In this document: piece by piece, positions 1 through 63,894 of the stretch
Numbering within the stretch: the first letter of the stretch is position 1
Layout: every line of letters starts with the position of its first letter
Source of the DNA: Ahaetulla prasina
Taxonomy: Eukaryota > Chordata > Lepidosauria > Squamata > Colubridae
Reading direction: 5' to 3'
NCBI RefSeq assembly: GCF_028640845.1
Contig: NC_080548.1
Coordinates: forward strand, 7,000,314 to 7,064,313
Length of the DNA stretch: 64,000 bases
Made by a program: the position numbers and the translations under genes
Notes under the pieces: generated by a model
What the model was told of the DNA's origin: nothing
The model's input: only the letters and a program-made list of their open reading frames with translations
The model's database searches: none

Positions 1-595
1 ACAACATTGAAAAGCAAATTGGATTTGGGCCTTTTTTTATTATTTAATAACTTCAGAATGTGATCAGCCACTGAGATAAAGAGTTATTAATTATACATTC
101 TCTCTCACAAGGGGAGACTTTTGACTCTTCCAATCCAAAAACCATTATGTGGAGTCTTCAGAGACCTGTTCTTTGGTTATTAAGTAATTCCAATTGATTT
201 TTGCATGTATCTCGCCTGTTTTTTTAATGCAGTGATGCTGTTCAGGGACTGGGTGGAATGTAGATCCAGAGGCACGTCTCTGCTGAAGCCAAGCTGGAGA
301 TGGGATTTTCTTTGTTTCTGTGAACTGCAAATGAAAATTGTAACATGGGAAGGGCATCTGCATGGTGCATCACACTTAAAAAAAAAAAAGGCAGAATGGG
401 ATTGTAGTGTCATGGCTTGCTATACTAATTTGGCCACACCTCCAGAGGCCCTTCTAACCCCCTGAGATGGTGATAATCCAGCTCAAGGTAGGTTGTGCAA
501 CAGCCTACCAGCATGATCTCATCTGTGGATAGAGAAGGAAAAAGGACAGGGGAAAGATAAATACATTAAACTGTGTAAACATAATATCTCTAGTC
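1..595. other. Intronic stretch, nothing recognised
   Basis: Presumably an intron of the collagen gene. It has an 11-bp A run at 378. No exon or confident repeat found. Confidence 0.5.
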
Positions 596-631
596 CAGTG
601 TTTTTCAACCTTGGCAACTGTAAGATATGTG

Positions 632-820
632 TCCCAAAGGTGCTTTTTCGAGAGACAACCGGATTTTCTGGTTTTTTCCTTCGAAGACGTTTCACTTCTT
701 ATCCAAGAAGCTTCTTCAGCTTCAAAACGTCTTCGAAGGAAAAACTAGAAAGTCCAGTTGTCTCTCGAAAAAGCACCTTTGGGACAACCATGACCAGAAT
801 GACTGAGAATTTCCATAGAC
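632..820. mobile_element. Palindromic Penelope-like element, family A
   Basis: 189-bp insertion flanked by exact copies of CTGTAAGATATGTG (618-631 and 821-834). The arms AAAGGTGCTTTTTCGAGAGA and its complement at 758-779 form a long inverted repeat. The right arm carries an extra tail of about 40 bp. The centre contains the CTGAAGA-hairpin-GAAA module on the minus strand. Assignment to Penelope-like retroelements rests on that module and on the inverted-arm layout, so it is inference. Confidence 0.6.
690..719 (-). ncRNA. Hammerhead-like core in family A copy 1
   Basis: Minus strand: CTGAAGA (713-719), a 19-nt hairpin with 6-bp stem GCTTCT/AGAAGT and loop TGGATA, then GAAA (690-693) followed by CGTCTTC. 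It matches CUGANGA...GAAA of hammerhead ribozymes. One extra base separates CUGANGA from the stem, and the U of the cleavage site is not evident, so activity is doubtful. Confidence 0.4.
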
Positions 821-1165
821 CTGTAAGATATGTGGACTTAAAAGGCTGGCTGAGGAATTTTGGGAGTTTAAGTTGCCAAGGTTGAGAAACACTGGTTGAG
901 AAAGGGAGCCCAGAGGATCTGGATGGGAGTTATCTTTGGTGATTTTAGAAAACAATTTTCTTCTGATGGATTTGTTAGCTCCTTGATTTGACCCAGGAAC
1001 CAAATACATGTTTACATTTGGGAATGCAAGTAAGGAAATCAACCAATGGCTATAAATATTTTCTAATGTAAACGGATGATGTTGTTTAAAAATAATAGTG
1101 CCATATGAATGGGTGAAGCAAAACAAGTTTTAAACAATCAGGTAGGCTTGGAACTGGATATAGAT

Positions 1166-1541
1166 AGACCTTGACTTAATGACTAGTCAGTTATAAATCA
1201 TGACAGTTATGACAGGCCCAAAAATAGGTTCAAAATTCTGATAGCTGTCTTTTCAGTCACATGATCACATTTTGGTATTTGACAACTAGACTACATTTGT
1301 CGCCATTTGTAGCATCCCATAGTCAAGTGATCAAAATTTACTTGTAGTAATCTGTGTTTACTTGCAGTGTCAAGGAAAAAATACATATGGCAGACAATGA
1401 GTTCACTTAACAGTCACAGTGTCTCCTTTATGACTGAAAAAAAATGTAAAATTGGGTTGGTCACATGATGGACTGCTTAACAGTCACAATATATGGCTGT
1501 AATTCCAGGCCCAATTATAGTTGTAAATCAAGGACTACTTG
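1166..1541. mobile_element. CAGGTAGTCC mariner-like MITE, diverged
   Basis: Diverged copy starting agaccttgacttaatgac and ending aatcaaggactacttgtg. Internal landmarks are cacatgatcaca and repeated cacttaacagtcacag phrases. Same family as the clear copy at 32712-33114. Confidence 0.55.
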
Positions 1542-2290
1542 TGCTTTTAATCTAGATGTTCTTTAAAAAAAATAGCACTACTGCTACTTAGTATTATTAT
1601 TAAAGCAGCTTTTTTGAAATGGGTGGCAACATAAACTTGATTAATAAATACATACAAATAAAAAAAATCCTGTGCAGAATCCCTGGGGATATTCAGGAAA
1701 CACTGACTTGTCTGAGGAAATCAAGCCAACTAAATTTCATAGGCATTGATTCAAAAAAGAAAAGTGTGAAAACAGCTTTTTGGTTTAAAGTTTTAAAAGC
1801 CTGAAAAATTTGTAAAGGATGCATGATGCAGTCAACTTATTTTTAAAAGGAAAGAGATCTGCTATACTAGCAGATATTGTTAGGTTGTGAGGGTTGGGGA
1901 GTGTAACATTTGTATGAAAGTAAGCAATAATTGTTGATGTTTCTCCTTGCAAAAATCCTTTTGAGACATACTATACTATAGTATGGTATAGTATAGGAGC
2001 TAAGCTGAATGAAAAACAGAATAAGATTTTTTTGGATTTTGTTCAGAACCCCTCCCCCCAAAAAAAGGACACCTGTTAAAAATGATTAGAGTGGGACACA
2101 CTTTTGCTCCAAAAAATGGCACCTCAGTGTACCTCTTCTTCTTCCCCACTAAGGAATTTTGTTTTGGTGAACAAATTGGGAAGGAATGCATTAAAGTTTG
2201 CAAATCCATTGACTCTCTTTCTGAGTCCATCTGAATCAGATTTGGATTTGGTGTCCTTTTCTTGGCTTGGCTTGAAACCCCTGGATAAAA

Positions 2291-2665
2291 GAGCCACGGT
2301 GGCACAGTGGTTAGAGTGCAGTACTGCAGGCTACTTCTGCTGACTGCCGGCTGCTTGCAATTTGGCAGTTCAAATCTCACCAGGCTCAAGGTTGACTCAG
2401 CTTTCCATCTTTCCAAGGTCAGTAAAATGAGGACCCAGATTGTTGGGGGGGCAATGAGTTGACTTTGTAAATATACAAATAGAATGAGACTATTGCCTTA
2501 CACACTGTAAGCCGCCCTGAGTCTTCGGAGAAGGGCGGGATATAAATGTAAATAAATAAATAAAAAGGCTGACTCTATAAACTGCTTAGAGAGGCTGTAA
2601 AAGCACTGTGAAGCAGTATATAAGTCTGATTGTTATTGCTATTGCTATTGATATTGATATTGAAG
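2291..2665 (+). mobile_element. tRNA-derived squamate SINE with two 3' tails
   Basis: The head has a pol III A-box-like GGCACAGTGGTTAGAGTGC and a B-box-like agttcaaatctc (2368-2379). A first tail (aagccgccctgagtcttcgg, then (AATA)n to 2570) resembles L2. A second tail from 2572 (ctgactctataaactgctta ... gctattgctattgatatt) resembles the other common squamate SINE tail. Confidence 0.7.
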
Positions 2666-2681
2666 AAAATATTTTTTAACT

Positions 2682-2790
2682 GTAGCAACTTTAAGACATG
2701 TAAACTTCAACTCCCAAAATTCCCTGATCAGCATAGTTGGCTGGGAAATTCTGGGAGTTGAAGTCCACACATTTTAAAGTTGCTAAGAGA
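2682..2790. repeat. Foldback MITE copy
   Basis: gcaactttaagacatgtaaa ... ttcaactcccaaaattccc on the left is mirrored by gaaattctgggagttgaagt ... tttaaagttgctaag on the right. Confidence 0.7.
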
Positions 2791-2858
2791 CAAGGACTTA
2801 GGGTATGGTAAAATTGGGAGGGCTACCAACATTGTTACCAAAACAGATTTCATAGTAG

Positions 2859-3027
2859 ACCCAAAGGGGTTTTGTTTTTCCTTGAAGGTGTTTCATTTCT
2901 CATCCAAGAACTGAAGAAGCTTCTTGAATGGAAAACAAAACATCTTCAAGGAAAACCAAAGTCCAGCTGCCTTTCGAAAAAGCACCTTTGGGACAATCAT
3001 GACCTGGATGACTGACAATCTCCACAG
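2859..3027. mobile_element. Palindromic Penelope-like element, family A copy 2
   Basis: Flanked by exact AGATTTCATAGTAG duplications (2845-2858 and 3028-3041). It shares the tail tcgaaaaagcacctttgggaca with copy 1. On the + strand, CTGAAGA at 2911-2917 is followed 19 nt later by AAAAC, so the 30-nt spacing is kept but GAAA has mutated to AAAA. Confidence 0.6.
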
Positions 3028-3041
3028 AGATTTCATAGTAG

Positions 3042-3675
3042 AATTATGATCTGGGCTATATTTATGGTTGTTTGTTTGTTTGTTGTAATGGTGGCATGAT
3101 TTGGAGCAAAATCTCTTTGGGACGGACAAGGCTGAAGTTGGGTCAGAACTTAAATGGTTTGAATGAAGGTAGTCTCTCAGTCTTTCTGCTATCTTCCTTT
3201 CTTTTCCCTCTTTCCCTTTCCTTCAATCCCCTAAGACAGATGTCTGAAAAAGAGGCATCTTCTTTTCAGAGACTTGTAGTCACATACTTGCAGAGACATT
3301 TTCAAGTTTCAGGGAATCTTCTAGGGCCCCCATTTCCTTATTCCTGATGCAGAGGTTCCTCAGCCTAATTCCTAGTAACTCCAAAGAGTTTGAGAATCAA
3401 ACTCTTGATTTGGATCTGGCTGGACTTGAAATTTGTCCCAGTGAATGGTAAACTAGTACATTTTTGGCAGAACTGATGTACCTTAAAAAGGACTAGACAG
3501 GGGTTTCAGTAAGGATATGTCTGAGATGTGGTAGTCAAGAGACTGAGTCAAGGGAACTTTGCAAGATTTCAGGGTTGGTTCTGAGACTCGTCTGATAATG
3601 ATCTAGGTGAGCCTTTTAATACCGCAATCCACCCATGTTTGATTTTGCTTTCTTTCCTTTTCCATTTTTGTCTAG
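3042..3675. other. Intronic stretch, nothing recognised
   Basis: Pyrimidine-rich around 3183-3240. No exon with collagen character before 3676. Confidence 0.4.
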
Positions 3676-56790
<53,115 letters not shown>

Positions 56791-57610
56791 AGAATCTTCT
56801 CCTTTCCCTCTCCACAAAGGACTCCATTTGGAATAGCCAAAGATCAAGTCTTCCATCATGACTAGCTGTGATGATGCTTTTATTGTTGTTAATATTTTGA
56901 CTATATTTTTCTCCAGTGGAGTTCAACTTCTTATCATGATGGCATTTTTTTTAAAGAAAGAACTACCAGGATATCTGTGTCTGTCTGTGTGTATGAGAGA
57001 GAGGGAGAGAAGATTTCTGTGTGTGAATGTCTCCATATTCTGACTGATTTTTACCCATTGTCAGCAAAAATGTACTCATGACAAAACTTCAGTTTTCCTC
57101 GGTTGATGGGAAGATCCCGCTCATTATTTTCCCACCTCATCAAGAGTTATTATTTCCACAATGTAGACAGAATCTGTTGAAAATTTTAAGAAAATATGCA
57201 AAGGGGAGATGAGAAAGGGGGAATGTTATGGTTTAATTTCAATTTTGATTGGATTTTCCCTTTTAGCATGAGTTACAATGGATAGCTGGAAGGCAAGAGA
57301 TAAACAATTCTAAAATGCAGTTGATTGAACAAAAATTTCCTCCGTATGAAATCACACCAGGAGAGTCATCGGAAATCAAGAAGTTGTCACCTATCACATC
57401 TAGAGAGCACACTCTGAGAAAGGCTGCCCTACCTAGTATTTACATACCTCTCTTGGAGCAAATTGCACAAGTAAATCCAGCAGAAGTAGTCTAGTAGATA
57501 CATGTGAAACTGTACAGGGAAAAAGTGTCACTTCATAGCTCGGAGACAGTCCCCCCTTAACTGAAATGAAAAAGTGGAAACAAAAATTAAAGTATTAAAA
57601 GTTCTGTTGT
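56791..57610 (+). other. COL16A1: COL16A1 3'UTR (probable)
   Basis: About 820 bp of A/T-rich sequence between the stop codon and the first poly(A) signals. It has a short GT/GA run near 56980-57013. The end is inferred from the signals at 57586-57599 and a downstream GT-rich stretch; the exact cleavage site cannot be seen. Confidence 0.65.
57586..57599 (+). terminator. Polyadenylation signals ATTAAA x2
   Basis: ATTAAA occurs at 57586-57591 and again at 57594-57599. Both are followed within about 20 bp by a GT/T-rich element (gttctgttgtgtctttgg). This is the best candidate poly(A) site for the collagen transcript. Confidence 0.6.
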
Positions 57611-58609
57611 GTCTTTGGAGGGGAGGGGGAAATTGAAAGAACTTCTGAAACTTAAAACAAGTTGTGTGGTATTTAGAATGTATGAATGGGAATATCATCT
57701 TACGGTGTAATTACTTTTCCAGATGTCCAACATTCTGTTTTCTTCCTGTTGTATGAAATGTGTGGGACCATGTATCTTCTGGAATTAATTAATTTTTCTT
57801 GGATGTTCCTGATTTTGTTTTGTTTTTTTGCTTGTTTTATATCAAATATATTGAGCTTCATCCAAACCAGATCTAAATCTAGTTGCTCATACACCTGGGC
57901 ATCTGAACTGGGAGATCCTGGAGGAAGAGAACATGAAACTGGGGTGGGAGAGGTCATTGTCTGTGGCTAAGATATCCATTGGGCAATTGTGAAAGGAATA
58001 GCTGTTGTGCCTTGCCTGCTGTCACCTTCACAAAAATAATCAGAATTATCTTATTTGCAATGACATAAATTATGTAATTCACATGATTTGCATGATGATC
58101 TCATGATCAAAGTGATATTATTGTGGTTTGTAACAGACACCTACAACTTCTTTTGATCACAAAAGAGGGAGGGGAAACCTAATTTCTTTACTTAACCCTC
58201 CTCCTCAATCTTCCCCCAAAGGATCCAAAAGATCTTCCTTCAGATTTCAAATCTGAAGAAACTAGAACTGACAGCAATATAACCTTTAAACCCCTTTATT
58301 AACTCTTTCCAGATCTACTCCACTGCGAACACAGGGATTACATGAACACACTGTGTGTCTCTTACTTCCTTGACCCAAACGGGTCTCCCCTACAGGAGAG
58401 TTTCTCTCTCACACACACACACATCTGGGCATCAATCTCAAGAGTTAATCATCACCACCCTAATTTTAATGTTTAAATAAATGATGCCTTGTTTCCTAAT
58501 TGGTATTTGGCTCATGTTCATTTCAAACCATTGATTTACAAGCCATTGTTAGGTCATTCTGTGACAAAGCCCATTCAATGAACAGGTACAGCAGAAGCAG
58601 AGAAATGAA
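57611..58609. other. Intergenic stretch downstream of COL16A1
   Basis: A/T-rich, with no exon or gene recognised on either strand. Confidence 0.4.
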
Positions 58610-58700
58610 TTGTAATGTGGAATCCTCAGTGCTCCCTCAGCTTGGTTGTTTTTCTGCAGATGTTTCATTGCCCAACTAGGTAACATCTTCAGTGCACTAG
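58610..58700 (-). mobile_element. Penelope-like fragment, family C
   Basis: Plus strand gtggaatcctcagtgctccc tcagcttggttgtttttctg cagatgtttcattgcccaac taggtaacatcttcagtgca; the best-preserved family C arm. Confidence 0.58.
58663..58692 (-). ncRNA. Hammerhead-like core in family C
   Basis: CTGAAGA (58686-58692), one T, stem GTTACC/GGCAAT with loop TAGTTG, then GAAA (58663-58666) followed by CATCTGCAG. One A-C mismatch in the stem. Confidence 0.4.
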
Positions 58701-58737
58701 TGCATAGTGATTAGTTATTGTCGGTGACTATAGTCTT

Positions 58738-59062
58738 CTATCGTGTTTCCCCTAAAATAGGACCCTGTCTTATACTTTTTTTGAACCCTGAAATAAGCAC
58801 TTGGCCTTATTTTTGAGCAGGTCTTATTATTTTGGAGCAAGACTGGACTCCTCTTGTCATCTTACCTTATTTCCAGATTTGTCTCCCTAACCCTAACCAG
58901 AGGAAATGGCGGGGACTGGCTGCACATGCATTTAAATATTTTTGGGGAGGGCTTATTTTCAGGAAAGGCTTATTGGGTAGGGGCTTATTTTAGTACACGT
59001 GCTCAAAAGCCTGATTGGGCTTATTGTCCGGGGAGGTCTTATTTTCAGGAAAACAGGGTATT
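58738..59062. mobile_element. GTTTCCCC-type MITE
   Basis: Starts atcgtgtttcccctaaaata and ends ttattttcaggaaaacaggg ta, imperfect complements. Internal repeats of gggcttattttc and gtcttattattttgg give a self-similar interior. A widespread vertebrate DNA-transposon remnant type. Confidence 0.6.
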
Positions 59063-60236
59063 AGAAATATGTAGGCTACCAACCCGTTGGTTCATCATGC
59101 AGCTTTGGTCCTTTAGTTAAAAATAATGAATTCACATCAGAAATAATTGCTACAAGGATAGGATCTTGCCTCAAGGCAAAGTGACTGTTGTTCTCCTTGT
59201 CATGCCATAGACAGAAACTTTATAACTGAATGGTAAAACCCCAAGCCTGCTAGTCAAACACGGTATGAATTTCCTCCCCTTAGCTCCGTATGGTGTTCAT
59301 AGCAAGTTCATCTCACATGCCAACAACTACCATGATCCCCTGTGCTACTACGTGGTGTCTTTGGTCCTACACAACAACACCAACATCTCCTCTTTGTGAA
59401 TGTCCATCTCTCTTTTCTACCTCATCCTTGGAATGAGGTAACTTCCTGAGGAACACAGTGACAGCTTCTTCTCCCATGACAAGGCTGCTGGCCTTGTCAT
59501 GCGAGAAGACTAAGTGGCTTCTTTCCTATCTCAATCTCAGGAAAAGAAAGAGCAAGAGTAAGATGATCCTGCTTCTATGTCAGATAAATACCTCAGAACA
59601 ATATCCAGCAGAGATTTTCAAGCATCAGAGAAAATATTTGTAGTTACTCCTTCAAAGGGGTATCAAGAGGCTGATCCATCAAGCCGGAAGTTCTCTTAAA
59701 AATGTGGCTTGCTGAAAATTGATCCAAGAAAAAACCACACATAAATTCTTGATGGTCATATTTTAATAGCTGTCTCCGGACTGAAAGAAACATATGATTT
59801 GAAAAGAACCAGAGACAGATTTTTTTTTTTAAAGTGAATTGGCAATTTTGGGAACAATAATTCCATAGAAGTCACCAGCATTCTTCAGCTGTCTGCTCAG
59901 ATTTTATGACTTTTTCTTCTATTTTTTTCTCTTTCTTAATGGGGCATATCCATTTAGCTGGAAAGGTCCAGAATACAACTCCAATCATCCAATGGTGTGG
60001 ATACTCCATAGCACATCATGTCCATAAACCAGAGGGGAAATTGCTTCAACAGTAACAGTGGTGCTAAGTTCCTCTATACTCCTTTTTCCACCACTGTCAC
60101 AGCTTTGCAAAAGTGTATTAACTCACATCAGAAACCTGCAATTTTTCCACTTCACCTTTTGCTATGGGCATCCTCTTTTCCATTGCAAATAGAGTATTTG
60201 TCCACATGTGTGCAGAGGAGTATCTGCCTTTATCTG
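59063..60236. other. Intergenic stretch, nothing recognised
   Basis: Short open frames only; no splice-bounded coding segment. Confidence 0.35.
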
Positions 60237-60762
60237 TGTTGTGCCTCGTCCGCTTTCCCTGCAGCCGGGGCCTTCTTATCTGCTTCCGAACGCTGAGGAA
60301 TGTCCTAGTATGCCTCCCAGCCCCAGCCCTGGCTCCATGCCCAGACAGGTTGAGGAAGAAGAAGCGCCTCCAGCCCCCAGCCCTGGCTCCATGCCCAGGC
60401 AAACGGAGCAACTAGACCCCTCCCCCTCCCCTACAGCATGTGAGCCTGAGGAAGGTCAATTACCAACAGCTGCAGACTGGAGTGACCCTCGCTTCAGGAG
60501 AATTGATAAGCGGCGTCAACAGAAGGGAGGGAGGGGCAGGCCGGGATAAGTGCTGAGTCATGGAGCCACACCCCATGGCCTATATAAAGGATCTGCTTTC
60601 TGGCATTCTCTGAGTCAGGCAAAGTCTACCTTATCTTGCTGAAATCACTTTCTGGTCTCCTGCCTGCCTTGAGAACTTTGCTAGGACTTTGGCAGAGCTG
60701 CAGAGGCACGCCTGATTCGCATTTCCCTGACCCGGCCGTCAGCGGAGGAGTGGGACACGACA
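60237..60762 (+). mobile_element. Solo LTR, copy 1 (526 bp)
   Basis: Starts TGTTGTGCCTCGTCC and ends GGGACACGACA, flanked by ATCTG on both sides (60232-60236 and 60763-60767). A TATA box (cctatataaagg, about 60580-60591) marks the promoter. No internal retroelement region follows, so this is a recombined solo LTR of an ERV or LTR retrotransposon; the group is not determined. Confidence 0.85.
60582..60590 (+). promoter_or_regulatory. TATA box of the LTR promoter
   Basis: TATATAAAG in the expected interior position of the LTR. It is kept in the second copy near 62959. Confidence 0.55.
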
Positions 60763-61102
60763 ATCTGCTCTTAAAATGTTGCTCCTATAGATGTACCGAT
60801 ACAGACTATGAGGATAGCAACAGGTTACATGAAGCAATTACCAACCTCTAGCAGAAAACATCCAAATTATTATTCTCAGTAATTATTGTTCTGGGACTAT
60901 TTCCTCACAGGTTCCCTTGCTGGTATATGGCTGGTATATGGCTCCAGTCAAAGATTTTGTTGCAAATTACAGCTTATTTCAAAGTTACAAAACATAAGAA
61001 CACCAATCCTGTGACAGGACATCTTGGCACAAAATACTTGCTAGTACTTTGGTTTGCATTCAGATGTATAAAATACCTGCAGGTATATAAGTGGCAAAGT
61101 TT

Positions 61103-61270
61103 GGTGCAATGATTAAAGTCACCAGGCTAAGACTGGGAAACCTTGAGTTCCAATCCTGCCTTGGCAGGAAAACTGGCTGGGTAACTCGGTCCAGTTCTTT
61201 ACTTTTAGCCCTAGAAAAAAGAAAGAAAGAGCAAACCACTTCTGAAAAATTGTTGGCAATAAAACTGAGC
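61103..61270 (+). mobile_element. Squamate SINE head, truncated
   Basis: gtgcaatgattaaagtcacc aggctaagac and gagttccaatcctgccttgg (B-box-like), then ggctgggtaactcgg. Confidence 0.55.
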
Positions 61271-61279
61271 CCTTCCTTC

Positions 61280-61498
61280 CTACTTTTATTTATTTCTTTC
61301 CTTCCTTCCTTTCCTTTTTCATAATCGCTTTCATATGTCCTTTCTTTTCCTTTTTTATTCTTAGTATTCCTACCTTCCATTCCTTTTTTTCCTTTTCGTT
61401 CTCATTCTTATTTTTCCTTCCTTCTCCTTTCCTTTCCTTCACTTTTCTTCCCTTCTTTTCCCTTCCAATTCTCTATTTCACATCTTCCTTCCTTCCTC
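61280..61498 (+). repeat. Pyrimidine-rich low-complexity tract
   Basis: CCTT and CTTTT units mixed with other sequence. Confidence 0.8.
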
Positions 61499-62605
61499 AG
61501 AGAAAACAATAACAGCAAAAGAATTTTCCAGCCCTTTCAATAATAAAATGAATTCTGAAACAGAACCAGGAAATATTTGAAATATGCCTCCCTCTCAAGA
61601 GAAGTAAACTTTTGAGAAACCTCAAGTACATTTTGGCACAGTGGCTATCTGGACAAAGAAAAAGTGGGGCTTTCAACAGTAACATAAGGAACAGCAATGA
61701 AATATCAGGAAATTGTAGTTCTGGCATCAAGGAAGAATAGAGAAGAGGGAAAATATTGCAGGAGGAAAATGATTTGTTTCGGCACACAACCTGTAACTAT
61801 GGGAGCATCACAGAACCTCAACTGATGGTGTCGTTTTGTGTTTCAGTAAACGATGCCTTGAAAAGAGTTTGCTCATCCTCAGGACCCGACACCTTTTGGT
61901 CAGTAAAATTGTTTCTTCAAGTCAAATTGTTATCCATGGGTTTCGTCTCCCCTTTCTTCTGCTCCGTCTTTTCAGCTTGGAATGCTTCTGGCTCCTGCTT
62001 GTTGAATGAAATAACACCCTGTGCTACCCTGTTATTTATTCCCATTCTGCTAGATAGTAATTCAGACATAAAAATAATGCCTGTGTAACTGCACGCCTTA
62101 AATGTGATCCCAGAAAGATTTGTGGCTCCATTATTGCAATGGCAGAATCTTTTTCTTTTTTTCTTCCTAGCATTTTGCTACAGGTACCGGGTTTGCTTTT
62201 CAGATCGACCAAATGCCATGACAGATAATCCTACCGAAATACAAGGCCCCTGGAGACCTTTTTCCAATTGCATTAGGCTAAACCTATTCTTGCTCCCCCC
62301 CTCCCCCACAAAGCTGGCCTTTCAAACTTTGCAAAGGTTGTTTTTTGTAGCCATAACTGAATTGCTCTAAATTAAACGTATGATGAAACTCTCCCCTTTG
62401 CCTCAAAGATCACAACAGGAGGCAGCACCTCGGTGACCTTGGCTGATTTTGAAAAGAAGGGTTGAATTTAATTAGGATGGGAAACTGCTAAAAAAAAAAA
62501 TCCCAAGCTTACAGGTTAGACTGAAAGAGGGCAAAAGTCAGCCACTTCTTTATTGTTTCCCAGAATTTCCCCAAATCCTGCACTGATTCCAAAAATGGGG
62601 GTAGA
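61499..62605. other. Intergenic stretch, nothing recognised
   Basis: No repeat ends or coding segments. Sequence between 61750 and 62400 is complex and could be unique. Confidence 0.35.
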
Positions 62606-62613
62606 GGTACGGG

Positions 62614-63139
62614 TGTTGTGTCTTGTCCGATCTCACCACAGCCGGGGTCTTCTTATCTGCTTCCGAACACGGAGGAATGTCCTAGTATGCCTCCTGGCCC
62701 CAGCCCTGGCTCCATGCCCAGACAGGCTAAAGAGGAGGAAATACCTCCAGCCCCCAGCTCTGGCTCCATGCCCAGGCAAACGGAGCAACTAGACCCCTCC
62801 CCCTCCTCCACAGCATGTGAGCCTGAGGGAGGTCAATTACCAACAGCTGTCGACTGAAGGGACCCTCGCGTCAGAAGACTTGATAGGCGGAGGCAACAGA
62901 AGGAAGGGAGGGGCAGGCCTGGATAAGTGCTGAGTCATGGAGCCACACCCCATGGCCTATATAAAGATCTGCTTTCTGGCATTCCCTGAGTCAGGCAAAG
63001 TCTAAACATATCTTGCTGAAGTCACTTTCTGGTCTCCTGCCTGCCTTGACAACTTTGCTAGGACTTTGGCAGAGCTGTAGAGGCACGTCTGATTTGGATT
63101 TCCCTGACCCGGCCGTCAGCGGAGGAGTGGGACACGACA
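62614..63139 (+). mobile_element. Solo LTR, copy 2 (526 bp)
   Basis: Starts TGTTGTGTCTTGTCC and ends GGGACACGACA, flanked by ACGGG (62609-62613 and 63140-63144). Same length and orientation as copy 1, with a TATA box near 62959. The different target duplication shows an independent insertion. It landed in the very 5' end of a CAGGTAGTCC-type element, whose body resumes at 63145. Confidence 0.85.
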
Positions 63140-63144
63140 ACGGG

Positions 63145-63484
63145 TAGTCCTTGGCATATGACCATAAATGAGCCCAAAGTTTCCAAAGACAGTTGTTAAG
63201 AGAGTTTTGCCCCATTTTATGACTTTTCTTTGTACAGTTAAGTGAATCACCATTGTCGTTAAGTTAGTAACATGGTTTTAAAATGAATTTGGCTTCCCCA
63301 TCGACTTTGCTTCTCAGAAGGTCACAAAAGGCACTGCAACCGTCACAAATACATGCCAGTTGCCATGGGCCCAAATTTTGATCGTGTGACCATAGAGATC
63401 CTGCGATTGCGTGACAAAGATTTTTCAGTGGCGTTGTAACTCTGAACAGCCACTAAAAGTAGCATTGTAAGTCGAGGACTACCT
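63145..63484 (+). mobile_element. CAGGTAGTCC mariner-like MITE, split by the LTR
   Basis: Body tagtccttggcatatgacca ... ttaagtgaatcaccattgtc ... gtaagtcgaggactacct. The missing first bases (tacggg) lie left of the LTR at 62608-62613. Confidence 0.7.
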
Positions 63485-63682
63485 AAATTTCTCACTTAAT
63501 GATAGTATTTCTGGGATTTCCATCACTAATAAATGTAGCCATAAAGCATGCTATCCACACGACTGCATCCTTTAGCAACGGCAATCCTGGCTGTCCTTGT
63601 TGCCATCATTAAGCAAGGATCACATAGCCAGGCTCCTTGGGGATAAAAGTAATGGGAATGTGAGCGAATTATCCAGGCAAAC

Positions 63683-63877
63683 CAGTGGTGGGTTGCCCCC
63701 GGTTTGGATCGGTTCTTGTGAACCGGTAGTAAAACTGGGGGTATGCTCTGCCTACTGACTCCGACATAATCAGGAAGCTTCTGTGCATGTGCAGAAGCGA
63801 GCACGCGCAAGCAAAGCAAGCGCACATGTGCGATCCCACTGCAAATCGGTAATGAAGGTAAGTAGAACCCATCCCTG
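63683..63877. mobile_element. Nonautonomous hAT-like element with exact 8-bp duplication
   Basis: CAGTGGTGGGTTGC at the left, ACCCATCCCTG at the right. AGGCAAAC on both sides (63675-63682 and 63878-63885). Related to the 40278 copy but in the opposite orientation (ggtaagtagaaccc). Confidence 0.82.
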
Positions 63878-63894
63878 AGGCAAACATGCAATCG

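Larger units (their letters stand above)
596..893. repeat. Foldback MITE, split by a Penelope-like insertion
   Basis: Outer halves 596-631 and 835-893 read as ends of a foldback element (tttttcaaccttggcaact... and ...agttgccaaggttgagaaac are mirror complements). This family recurs through the window with the core CAACTCCCAGAATTC. The middle, 632-820, is a separate insertion bounded by a 14-bp duplication. Confidence 0.7.

Noticed and set aside
2291..2440. tRNA-like pol III boxes (also at 22206 and 43460)
   Set aside because: Heads of SINEs with SINE tails; no tRNA cloverleaf gene.
60237..63139. A provirus with two LTRs
   Set aside because: The two LTRs have different 5-bp duplications and no retroviral genes lie between them, so they are two solo LTRs.
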